Shown: positions 1 through 5,614 of the stretch, in pieces | Layout of the letters: each line of letters begins with the position of its first letter | Numbering within the stretch: position 1 is the stretch's first letter | NCBI GenBank assembly: GCA_022736595.1 | Contig: DZDC01000114.1 | Location: 1 to 7,270, forward strand | DNA: 7,270 nt | Reading direction: 5' to 3' | Origin: Draconibacterium orientale | GTDB taxonomy: Bacteria > Bacteroidota > Bacteroidia > Bacteroidales > UBA1556 | Notes under the pieces: generated by a model | What the model saw: the letters and a program-made list of their open reading frames with translations, nothing else | Told to the model about the DNA's origin: nothing | Databases searched by the model: none | Program-made: the position numbers and the translations under genes

Positions 1-671
1 ATTTTAGCTTCAAAACCATAAGTCATTCGTTCGTCTGTAGTATTATTCAAAGAAGGATATCCATATCTAAAACTACCACCAATTTGTACAAAATCAAAAG
101 GTTTGTAAATAATCCGACCAACGATATCTTTTTTTACATTGTTATCGGTAGCGCCCAAACCACGACCATTCATAATCCCTAATTGATATTTAATCTTAGT
201 TGAATCATCACCCCCCAAAAACATCATCCCCATATCGCGGAAAGGTGCCACCGTTTGCAAAGAAACCGTGGAGCGGAAAATAGTATTCAGGTCATTACAA
301 GCTGTGTTCACTTCCAAACCAAAAGGAGTTTTGAAAGAACCTATTGAAACTTTTGCCCATTTAAAACGGTCGTAAGTTATGAAAGCATCTAATAGATAGG
401 GATTTGCAGCAACGTAAGGGCTTAATTCCAACACTACATAATATTGGAAGTCATAAGGAATAGCACCTTTTACTCCAATTCGAGCACGCTCGAAGGAAAA
501 GCTATTTTGAGAAGGGTCAGTAAGGTAGTATTCATATTGAGATTGAAGAAAACCAAAAACCTTAACACCATCATCAGTGCTTGCACCCCCGCCACAGCCC
601 TGGGCAAACGCTTTCGCGCCTGCCAGAGACATTACGGAGATTACCATCATTATAAAAATTATTTTTTTCAT
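1..671 (-). CDS. OprO/OprP-like outer-membrane porin, 3' end cut off by window edge
   Basis: An open frame runs from an ATG at 669-671 to the left edge with no stop, giving 223 codons, probably a little over half of a typical family member. Residues 1-23 are a Sec signal peptide (MKKIIF..., hydrophobic core, AKAFA before the cut), so the mature protein should start QGCGGG. After a short linker, amphipathic strands begin (VKVFGFLQSQYEYY), followed by FERARIGVKG near residue 60 and GSFKTPFGLE at 111-120. These are hallmarks of the phosphate-selective porin O/P family, 16-stranded beta-barrels in the outer membrane. The substrate cannot be read from sequence; family members are often misnamed as phosphate-specific. 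The gene starts 26 bases after the tandem rhodanese and is probably the last or a late gene of the sulfur operon, so I infer passage of sulfur oxyanions or polysulfide. The mature N-terminus carries an odd Cys26-Gly-Gly-Gly. No Shine-Dalgarno is seen. Confidence 0.85.
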   Translation of the reverse strand, partial: MKKIIFIMMVISVMSLAGAKAFAQGCGGGASTDDGVKVFGFLQSQYEYYLTDPSQNSFSFERARIGVKGAIPYDFQYYVVLELSPYVAANPYLLDAFITYDRFKWAKVSIGSFKTPFGLEVNTACNDLNTIFRSTVSLQTVAPFRDMGMMFLGGDDSTKIKYQLGIMNGRGLGATDNNVKKDIVGRIIYKPFDFVQIGGSFRYGYPSLNNTTDERMTYGFEAK

Positions 672-697
672 GATAAATAGTCTTTTAAATTATTATT

Positions 698-1645
698 CTA
701 TTGTTCAATAGGTAAACTTAAAGAATTAGTTGAGGTCCATTTATTAGCAGTCCATGCAGAAGATGAATTGAATAACTTATTCATACCAAACAACATACTA
801 GCAGCATCGTAACCAATTACTCGTAAATATGCAGTTATAGCAGCTGAAGTTTGGCCAGTATAGCAATAAGTAACTATTCGTTTAGAAGGATCTAAAAATT
901 TCACTTGGTTACCGCTTATTAATAGAGGATTAATTCTATAAGCACCATTGATGTGACCGAAGGCAAGATAGTCAGCCTCCCCGAAATAGTTATTAATAAA
1001 GTAGTTACTTGGATTATTCAATACATCAGTGGCAGTAACACTGATAAAACCTCCAGCCAAAACAGAAGCAACACGTTCTTTTAAGATTTCAGCGCCATTG
1101 GTACTAGCTGAAGTAAAATCTGGGGTTTCAAAAGTTAGTGGAGTAGGCGCAGCAGTAGAGGTCCAATTTGCGTGCCCATCGGCAATACTACCTACGTTAG
1201 GAGTCCAAGCATCGAGAGCGGTATTCCATCCACTCATACCCCATTTCAATGCTTTAGCTGATGGAAAACCTGATAAGCGAAGCAAAGTAGTTGCATAGGT
1301 AGCGGTTTGACCTGTTTTGCAAACAACAAGGATATCCTTATCAGCAAGCGCGGCTTCGGTGAGGATATTTGCGAGGTCAACACGGTGAGAACCAGCTATA
1401 TGACCTGCAGCATAATCAGCGGCAGAACGCAAGTCAATCACATATTTAGCACTCACATTACCATCAGCAGGAGCTGCCATAACAAAGCCGTCAAGAATCT
1501 TATTCAAATCTAAATCCTGAGCTACTAAATACTCAGTAAGTGTAGCTTGGGCGTCAAATACTTCTTCGTTTTCCTTTTTGCAACTTGTTAAAAACAAGGT
1601 AGGGATAAGGAAAAGTGCGATAAAAAAGAAAGTTAATTTTTTCAT
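698..1645 (-). CDS. Tandem-rhodanese lipoprotein (periplasmic sulfurtransferase)
   Basis: The 315-residue protein starts with a lipoprotein signal peptide: MKK, a hydrophobic stretch, then LTSC with Cys22 as the lipidated residue. Two rhodanese domains follow. The first (about 35-150) has a DLRSAADYAAGHIAGS segment at 71-86 and the active loop CKTGQT at Cys109. The second (about 185-300) has GHINGAYRI at 230-238 and CYTGQT at Cys261. Rhodaneses carry sulfane sulfur as a cysteine persulfide and pass it to thiols or carrier proteins. In classical two-domain thiosulfate sulfurtransferases only the C-terminal domain keeps the cysteine; here both do. Lys and acidic residues right after the lipid cysteine (CKKENEE) resemble Bacteroidota surface-export signals, so the protein may face outward; this is inference. 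It lies between the single-domain rhodanese and the porin gene, in the same direction. No Shine-Dalgarno is visible; a candidate promoter element lies 60 bases upstream. Confidence 0.9.
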   Translation of the reverse strand: MKKLTFFFIALFLIPTLFLTSCKKENEEVFDAQATLTEYLVAQDLDLNKILDGFVMAAPADGNVSAKYVIDLRSAADYAAGHIAGSHRVDLANILTEAALADKDILVVCKTGQTATYATTLLRLSGFPSAKALKWGMSGWNTALDAWTPNVGSIADGHANWTSTAAPTPLTFETPDFTSASTNGAEILKERVASVLAGGFISVTATDVLNNPSNYFINNYFGEADYLAFGHINGAYRINPLLISGNQVKFLDPSKRIVTYCYTGQTSAAITAYLRVIGYDAASMLFGMNKLFNSSSAWTANKWTSTNSLSLPIEQ

Positions 1646-1704
1646 AGTTTTTAATTGGTAGTTTTAATAATAGGTTAATTTTAAGGTATATTGTTTGATT
1701 AGTG

Positions 1705-1712
1705 CAAAAGTA
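1705..1712 (-). promoter_or_regulatory. Candidate -7 promoter element (TACTTTTG) before the tandem-rhodanese gene
   Basis: Read on the minus strand this is TACTTTTG, an exact match to the Bacteroidota -7 consensus TAnnTTTG, directly after the stop codon of the upstream rhodanese. A start site a few bases downstream would give a leader of roughly 50 bases to the ATG at 1645. No clear -33 TTTG is present at the usual spacing, where the DNA encodes the Gly-rich tail of the upstream gene. It may provide extra transcription of the tandem rhodanese and porin. Confidence 0.35.
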
Positions 1713-2198
1713 TCAGCCTCCGCATCCGCCACCCGATGATTTTTTAGGTGCGTTTTTATCTAAATTAGGATCAAAGCTAAGCATTCCTCCTTTTAGGTTC
1801 TTTACGTTGAGAAAACCAAGTTGCTTCAGCGCATGTGCTGATAAAGCACCGCGAGAACCTGATTTGCAGTAAACGATAATTTCCATAGAATCACCTGGAG
1901 TATATAAAAACTCTTGCTCCCAATATTGGTCATTCCTAATTTTAAGTTCCAATACGCCGCGAGGCATATTAATCGCTCCTGGAATGGCAGAATTATCATA
2001 TTCAGTAGCTTGGCGTACATCTATAAGTAGAAATTCTTCTCCCTTTTCGACCTTTGACTTGAGTTCATCGACTGATATTTCGTCAACAGATGATTTCAAA
2101 TCAGCAGCCATTTCAGTGCCGTCTTCATAGATTCCCGTACAAGCACTCGCCATCATTAAGAGGCTAATTGCGATAAGATATTGTTTTAACTTGTTCAT
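1713..2198 (-). CDS. Single-domain rhodanese lipoprotein with Gly-Cys tail
   Basis: I start this gene at the ATG at 2196-2198 rather than at the in-frame ATG at 2240. The shorter form (161 residues) begins directly with a lipoprotein signal (MNKLKQYLIAISLLMMASAC, Cys20 lipidated) and leaves 10 bases after the transporter stop. The longer form would bury the signal behind 14 polar residues and overlap the transporter gene. One rhodanese domain spans about 40-145: LLIDVRQATEYDNSAIPGAI at 57-76, the active loop CKSGSRG at Cys111-Gly117, and a closing VKNLKGGM. This resembles PspE/GlpE-type sulfurtransferases, which carry sulfur as a cysteine persulfide. The protein ends in SSGGGCGG, placing a second, flexible cysteine (Cys159) near the C-terminus, which is not part of the rhodanese fold. 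Being lipid-anchored next to the transporter, it may deliver or accept sulfane sulfur outside the inner membrane; this is inferred from context. Confidence 0.88.
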   Translation of the reverse strand: MNKLKQYLIAISLLMMASACTGIYEDGTEMAADLKSSVDEISVDELKSKVEKGEEFLLIDVRQATEYDNSAIPGAINMPRGVLELKIRNDQYWEQEFLYTPGDSMEIIVYCKSGSRGALSAHALKQLGFLNVKNLKGGMLSFDPNLDKNAPKKSSGGGCGG

Positions 2199-2208
2199 AT
2201 TGATTGAT

Positions 2209-3423
2209 TTAAAATGCGCTGAATCTTCCAGTTTTTTCATTCCATTTCACAAACACATACCATATTAAGATGATAGCAAGGACTAGAACAAATGCGCCAT
2301 CATAACCGATATAGTCAGGAAGAAAGTTTTTGTATTTCATACCTTGAGGAAGTAGTTTATCGATAGCTGGAACGATAAATAAATTAGATAGTGGAGAAAC
2401 AATCACAAAAGCAATTGCAGCGAGCCACAATTTAATTTGACCTTCGCCAACTCTCCATAGCGTGCCAACTGCACAGCCTCCAGCAATGGTCATTCCGATA
2501 CCGAAAATCAAACCACCGATAGCAGCTTTACCCCAAAAGTGTGGAAAAACCCACGTCATTTCGCGTGCCCTAATTGCGGTTTCACCTGCGCCAATACCGA
2601 AAAGTTTAATAGCGGTAAAGCCAACTAAACCAACCAATAGACCAGCCATAACTCCAACTGCACCATGCGATTCGCCACTCATAAAAGGATCTCTGAAAGC
2701 TTTAACGATGCAAAATCTTGACCGTTGAGAAATCATTCCCATCAATCCACCGATGATGATAAACCAGCTCATGGTAATATTAGAACCATTATAAATATAG
2801 GCAAGACCGATAATGAAAGCCACCATGATCCAACCCAAAACAATTTGCCATGTGCCTTTATTAGGTTTAACAGCCAAGAAATTATAGCTTTTTCCAGTGC
2901 TCCAAGACGGAAAACGATCCATTTCCCAGATTAAATAGCGCAAGGCAATGATTACTCCTATAAATAAACCAATTGTAAAAATGATAGCTCCACCTGATAG
3001 GGCAGGCACTCCACTGAAAAATGAGCCGATGGTACAGCCAATTCCAACTGTTGCGCCTACCGCCATAATAGCACCACCGATTATACCTTTGATGAGTTCT
3101 CCGACTGGAGGCACACGAAGTGCAAACTCCTTAGAAAACAATGCACCAACGAAGGAACCTAAAACAATAAGAATGCAAAGCATTCCATAAAGATTTGTAT
3201 TCACAGGGCTAATGTGTTCGGGATGAAGTAATCCCACGGCAGAAAGTAGATTTTCGCCCCAATTATTGATACCTCCACTAGCTCCCCATGGGCTTTTGAT
3301 GGCAAATAAAATTACGTTGAGGGTTCCCAACACAATTCCACCTACCCAAACTGGCCAATGCTTACCAAAAAAGGTATTGAACAATTGAGTTAAAACATTC
3401 GGTTCTTTAGATGTTCCAGACAT
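2209..3423 (-). CDS. yedE: YeeE/YedE-family sulfur-species transporter (inner membrane)
   Basis: This 404-residue polytopic membrane protein is made of two related halves, as in the YeeE/YedE (TsuA-like) family, whose best-studied member takes up thiosulfate through a line of conserved cysteines. The pattern is visible here: GATVGIGCTIGSFFSG with Cys130 in the first half, SQRSRFCIVKAFRD with Cys238, and TIAGGCAVGTLWRVGEGQ with Cys317 in the second half. A further Cys83 lies in a membrane helix. Overall length and the AFRD and GEGQ segments resemble E. coli YedE (about 400 residues) more than the shorter YeeE. The tusA-like gene directly upstream repeats the classic yeeE-yeeD and yedE-yedF pairing, with the small partner taking the sulfur inside the cell. 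In E. coli YedE/YedF have been linked to selenium, but the rhodanese neighbours point to sulfur here. Translation is set up by a strong Shine-Dalgarno, unusual for this group. Confidence 0.92.
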   Translation of the reverse strand: MSGTSKEPNVLTQLFNTFFGKHWPVWVGGIVLGTLNVILFAIKSPWGASGGINNWGENLLSAVGLLHPEHISPVNTNLYGMLCILIVLGSFVGALFSKEFALRVPPVGELIKGIIGGAIMAVGATVGIGCTIGSFFSGVPALSGGAIIFTIGLFIGVIIALRYLIWEMDRFPSWSTGKSYNFLAVKPNKGTWQIVLGWIMVAFIIGLAYIYNGSNITMSWFIIIGGLMGMISQRSRFCIVKAFRDPFMSGESHGAVGVMAGLLVGLVGFTAIKLFGIGAGETAIRAREMTWVFPHFWGKAAIGGLIFGIGMTIAGGCAVGTLWRVGEGQIKLWLAAIAFVIVSPLSNLFIVPAIDKLLPQGMKYKNFLPDYIGYDGAFVLVLAIILIWYVFVKWNEKTGRFSAF

Positions 3424-3430
3424 AAGCTAA

Positions 3431-3436
3431 CCTCCT
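3431..3436 (-). promoter_or_regulatory. Perfect Shine-Dalgarno (AGGAGG) for the yedE-like gene
   Basis: On the minus strand AGGAGG lies 7 bases before the ATG at 3423 and overlaps the TAG stop of the tusA-like gene (TAGGAGG). None of the other seven gene starts in the window shows such a site, as is normal in Bacteroidota, so this one fixes the start codon and suggests strong or coupled translation of the transporter. Confidence 0.75.
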
Positions 3437-3665
3437 ATTTCTTTTGAATGAGAAAACGAGTAACCCCACCAGTAAGTTCAGTTTCTTCCAATATTACGCT
3501 TCCAGATTTTTGACACCAATTGGGTAAATCAGATTTTGTTCCTGGGTCAGTTCCGAGCATCTCAAGCACTTCATCGGTGTTCAATCCTTTCATTGCTTTT
3601 GCTAATTTCATCATTGGCATGGGGCATGATAACCCTTTGCAGTCTAACGTTTGAGTAATTTTCAT
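3435..3665 (-). CDS. tusA: TusA/YedF-family sulfur carrier protein
   Basis: The 76-residue product shows the TusA (SirA/YedF/YeeD) fold pattern: LDCKGLSCPMPMMKLAKAM at 7-25, containing the family CPxP motif with the persulfide-bearing Cys14, a central TDPGTKSDLPNWC at 39-51, and a closing strand ending RFLIQKK. Cys9 and Cys51 are extra cysteines; the one in the DLPNWC segment is also present in E. coli TusA. These cytoplasmic proteins accept sulfane sulfur on the CPxP cysteine and hand it to other sulfurtransferases; when paired with YeeE/YedE transporters they are needed for use of the imported sulfur. It is the first gene of the minus-strand sulfur operon, 11 bases before the transporter gene, facing the divergent Crp-family regulator across the palindromic control region. 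No Shine-Dalgarno is visible. TusA and YedF cannot be cleanly told apart here; the central segment favours TusA. Confidence 0.92.
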   Translation of the reverse strand: MKITQTLDCKGLSCPMPMMKLAKAMKGLNTDEVLEMLGTDPGTKSDLPNWCQKSGSVILEETELTGGVTRFLIQKK

Positions 3666-3759
3666 AGCTTTAATTTTATAATGTAAAACTTTAATGTTAT
3701 TTGATTCACAAAAGAACTAAATTATTTGTTCGTTGGTTATTTTTTTTGCGTGAACTGCA
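3666..3759 (-). promoter_or_regulatory. Leader and promoter region of the sulfur operon
   Basis: This very AT-rich stretch separates the palindrome from the tusA-like start and must hold the operon promoter unless that lies in the palindrome. No exact TAnnTTTG is present on the minus strand. Two one-mismatch candidates are TTCTTTTG (3709-3716) and TAATTTAG (3717-3724); neither has a clear -33 TTTG at normal spacing, which would suit a promoter depending on an activator at the palindrome. Which one is used cannot be told. Confidence 0.4.
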
Positions 3760-3797
3760 ACAATACTCATTGTGATTAAAATCACAATGAGTATTGT
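3760..3797. promoter_or_regulatory. 38-base nested palindrome, probable operator between divergent genes
   Basis: Two perfect 18-base arms (ACAATACTCATTGTGATT and its reverse complement) flank a central AA. Inside each arm is a smaller 14-base dyad of the form ACAAT-N4-ATTGT (3760-3773 and 3784-3797), so three dyads overlap, the middle one being a Crp-type core. It lies 94 bases from the tusA-like start and 41 bases from the regulator start. Its position upstream of both divergent genes, with no T-run after it in either direction, argues for an operator and against a terminator. Confidence 0.8.
3771..3786. promoter_or_regulatory. Perfect Crp-type binding core TGTGA-N6-TCACA
   Basis: The centre of the palindrome reads TGTGA-TTAAAA-TCACA, an exact match to the Crp consensus core, extended to ATTGTGA-N6-TCACAAT. 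Sites of this form are bound by Crp proper and by Crp-like regulators such as HcpR. The adjacent regulator has the recognition-helix Arg and Glu that read this half-site in Crp, so it is the obvious candidate to bind here. Confidence 0.78.
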
Positions 3798-3826
3798 GTT
3801 CATCATTTTTAGTTCAGATTTTAATT

Positions 3827-3834
3827 TATATTTG
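3827..3834 (+). promoter_or_regulatory. Candidate -7 promoter element (TATATTTG) of the regulator gene
   Basis: TATATTTG matches the Bacteroidota -7 consensus TAnnTTTG exactly and ends 4 bases before the chosen ATG at 3839. Transcription would start about at the start codon, giving a leaderless or nearly leaderless message. No good -33 TTTG is seen. The Crp-type core centre (3778.5) would then lie about 61 bases before the start of transcription, a typical activator distance. Confidence 0.45.
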
Positions 3835-3838
3835 TGCC

Positions 3839-4516
3839 ATGGAAAACTTATGTAAATTTTGCACTTATCAATCGAATGCAATTAAAAAACTTTCAGAAGA
3901 GGAAGTAGCCAAATTATCCTTTAATTGTGTATCCGTCAAATTTAAGAGGGGAGACTCTCTTATTAAACAAGGAACTTTTTCCACTAATGTGGCCTATTTA
4001 AAATCTGGATTAGTAAAAATTCATATTGAAGGGCCATATTATGAGCAAATTGTTAGAATTCTCAAAGCACCTGAATATCTGGGATTACCTACCACTTTTG
4101 GTGATAAAATAAATCAATATTCGGTTACTGCCCTTGAAGACGCTGAAGTGTGTTTTATTGATATTGATACTTTTAATTTTCTTCTTCGTACCAACACTGA
4201 GTTTTCGTATGAAATAATTCTTTCAATTTGTCAAAACGAACTTCAAGCATTTCGGCGATGTGCCAATAGAACTCAAAAGCAAATCAGAGGAAAAATTGCA
4301 GATTTTCTACTTGAACTCTCCCAAAAAATATATGATTCAAACCTTATCTGCATACCGCTTACTCAAGGAGAAATTGGTAACTTAATCGATGCTTCAAGGG
4401 AAAGTGTAAGTCGAGTTTTTTCTGAATTTGAAAAGGATGAGATAATTACTGTCAAAGGAAAGAAAATTGAGATTACCAACATGGAATCTTTGAAGGTGAT
4501 TGCTTCAAAAGGGTAA
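3839..4516 (+). CDS. Crp/Fnr-family transcriptional regulator
   Basis: The ATG at 3839 gives 225 residues. A TTG 45 bases upstream is also in frame but lies inside the palindrome and ahead of the likely promoter, so I reject it. The cyclic-nucleotide-binding-type beta-roll spans about 15-120 (FKRGDSLIKQGTFS at 35-48, LKSGLVKIH at 54-62), then a dimerisation helix, then a winged helix-turn-helix from about 148. Its TQGEIGNLIDASRESVSRVF (175-194) matches the Crp-family motif, with Arg187, Glu188 and Arg192 at the positions that in E. coli Crp contact TGTGA. The segment corresponding to the cAMP phosphate-binding loop lacks the usual GExxxxxxRSA, so cAMP is unlikely to be the signal. Cys5 and Cys8 form a CxxC at the N-terminus, and Cys105 in ALEDAEVCFIDIDTF aligns by eye with FNR Cys122, an Fe-S ligand. 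It is divergent from the sulfur operon and probably controls it and itself. Confidence 0.93.
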   Translation: MENLCKFCTYQSNAIKKLSEEEVAKLSFNCVSVKFKRGDSLIKQGTFSTNVAYLKSGLVKIHIEGPYYEQIVRILKAPEYLGLPTTFGDKINQYSVTALEDAEVCFIDIDTFNFLLRTNTEFSYEIILSICQNELQAFRRCANRTQKQIRGKIADFLLELSQKIYDSNLICIPLTQGEIGNLIDASRESVSRVFSEFEKDEIITVKGKKIEITNMESLKVIASKG

Positions 4517-4561
4517 AACTTAATATTAGCCACGAAAAAACCTAATTTTTAGAATTCCAAC

Positions 4562-4581
4562 CTCAAGTTAAAAATCTTGAG
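4562..4581. terminator. Weak hairpin between convergent genes, possible bidirectional terminator
   Basis: CTCAAG and CTTGAG can form a 6-base stem with an 8-base AT-rich loop in the 72-base gap between the converging regulator and channel genes. An alternative longer-range pairing, AGTTAAA (4566-4572) with TTTAACT (4588-4594), overlaps it. There is no clear T-run on either strand, so a true intrinsic terminator is uncertain; only its position supports the role. Confidence 0.3.
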
Positions 4582-4588
4582 AAAGACT

Positions 4589-5614
4589 TTAACTAAGATT
4601 CAACATTTGTTTCATTTTGTTGATTTGCGAACTGTTGCCCAGCACAAAAAGCTTGGAGTTGGGTATAATCTTGGTATCGGGAGAAGGGTTGATAACAAAT
4701 TCATTATCAGGGGTTTTATAACCTACGATGTTCGCACCACTTTTGCTTCGCACCCCTAATTCATTAATCGTTTTGTTTTGCAGGTCTTGTGGTAAATCAC
4801 TACAAATAATTTCAGCCAGATTGGTATCGGCATCTCCGCTAAACGAGATTTGTTCGAGGAAATGAACCACATCCACCGAGTTTACCATAGCTGCCATGTG
4901 CGAACCTCCAACATACTCAGGCATAATGACTTCGTTTGCGCCTGCAATTTTTAGCTTTTTAACAGCGCTGTCGCTTGCCGCTCGGGAAATGATTTGGATG
5001 GTTTTGTTAAGGCTTCTTGCCGAAATGGTAATAAAAAGGTTGTCGGCATCGGTAGGTAAGGTGATCAAAACAGAACTAGCCCTTTCTATTCCAGCCTCAA
5101 CTAAAATTTCGTCATGAGTTGCATCGCCTTCACTAAATTGATAGTTTTTGTATAAATTATTGATAATCAATTCATGGCTTTTTTCAATAATGATAAACTC
5201 GCTACCTCTTTTTTTGAGTTCAGCGGCGGCTTGTCGGCCATTTCGCCCAAAGCCTATAATAATGGTGTGGTTTTTCATTTTTTTAATATGGTTTTGGTTT
5301 CGATATCGATTTATAAGTTGTGTAATTTCGCCCTCAACAAGGTGGCTTGTAATCACAGAAACGCTGTATGCAAAGCTAGCCCAGCTAATGATAATAAGGA
5401 ATATGGTAAAAACTCGTCCCGATTCCGTTGTCACTAAATTATCGCTAAATCCCACTGTAGACATGGTAATTACGCTCATATATAATGCATCAATCCAACT
5501 GATTTGTTCAATAATTCGGAATCCAAATACTCCCACTATTGTTACTGAAAACATCACCATAAAGGCATATTTCAGCTTTCCAATATGGACAATATGTTTG
5601 ATTCGGTTTTCCAT
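4589..5614 (-). CDS. Two-TM potassium channel subunit with RCK (TrkA-N/TrkA-C) domain
   Basis: The 341-residue protein has the layout of MthK-like channels. A first membrane helix (about 16-34) is followed by a pore helix and selectivity filter in MSVITMSTVGFSDN (46-59), where TVGFSD replaces the textbook TVGYGD, then a second helix (about 67-90). The cytoplasmic RCK domain starts at about 115 with a Rossmann nucleotide-binding motif GFGRNG (121-126) and an acidic Glu144 after the second strand, followed by a TrkA-C-type domain from about 260. Such channels pass potassium and are gated by ligands bound to a ring of RCK domains (calcium, nucleotides); the ligand here is not evident. Four subunits would form the pore. 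The ATG follows directly on the stop codon of the SulP gene (TAAATG), so the two are co-transcribed and probably translationally coupled, suggesting linked roles in ion or pH balance. Confidence 0.92.
   Translation of the reverse strand: MENRIKHIVHIGKLKYAFMVMFSVTIVGVFGFRIIEQISWIDALYMSVITMSTVGFSDNLVTTESGRVFTIFLIIISWASFAYSVSVITSHLVEGEITQLINRYRNQNHIKKMKNHTIIIGFGRNGRQAAAELKKRGSEFIIIEKSHELIINNLYKNYQFSEGDATHDEILVEAGIERASSVLITLPTDADNLFITISARSLNKTIQIISRAASDSAVKKLKIAGANEVIMPEYVGGSHMAAMVNSVDVVHFLEQISFSGDADTNLAEIICSDLPQDLQNKTINELGVRSKSGANIVGYKTPDNEFVINPSPDTKIIPNSKLFVLGNSSQINKMKQMLNLS

Noticed and set aside
1029..1298. Plus-strand open frame inside the tandem-rhodanese gene
   Set aside because: No recognisable protein; it is the antisense shadow of a well-supported coding region. 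The same applies to 444-680, 1307-1513, 2462-2728, 2948-3190, 4577-4759, 4896-5117, 5148-5624 and 6570-6758.
1826..2020. Minus-strand frame within the single-domain rhodanese gene
   Set aside because: Alternative frame of a clear rhodanese domain, with no family resemblance of its own.
2199..2240. Upstream ATG extending the single-domain rhodanese by 14 residues
   Set aside because: It would overlap the transporter gene and put polar residues ahead of a clear lipoprotein signal peptide.
2209..3665. Selenium uptake role for the YedE/YedF-like pair
   Set aside because: E. coli YedE/YedF have been linked to selenium, but no selenium gene is nearby and the adjacent rhodaneses favour sulfur; not excluded.
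3760..3797. Palindrome read as an intrinsic terminator
   Set aside because: It is upstream of both divergent genes, has no following T-run on either strand, and contains an exact Crp-type core.
3794..3838. In-frame TTG giving the regulator 15 extra N-terminal residues
   Set aside because: It lies within the palindrome and upstream of the likely -7 element; the extra residues do not look like family sequence, and ATG at 3839 places the CxxC at the usual N-terminal position.
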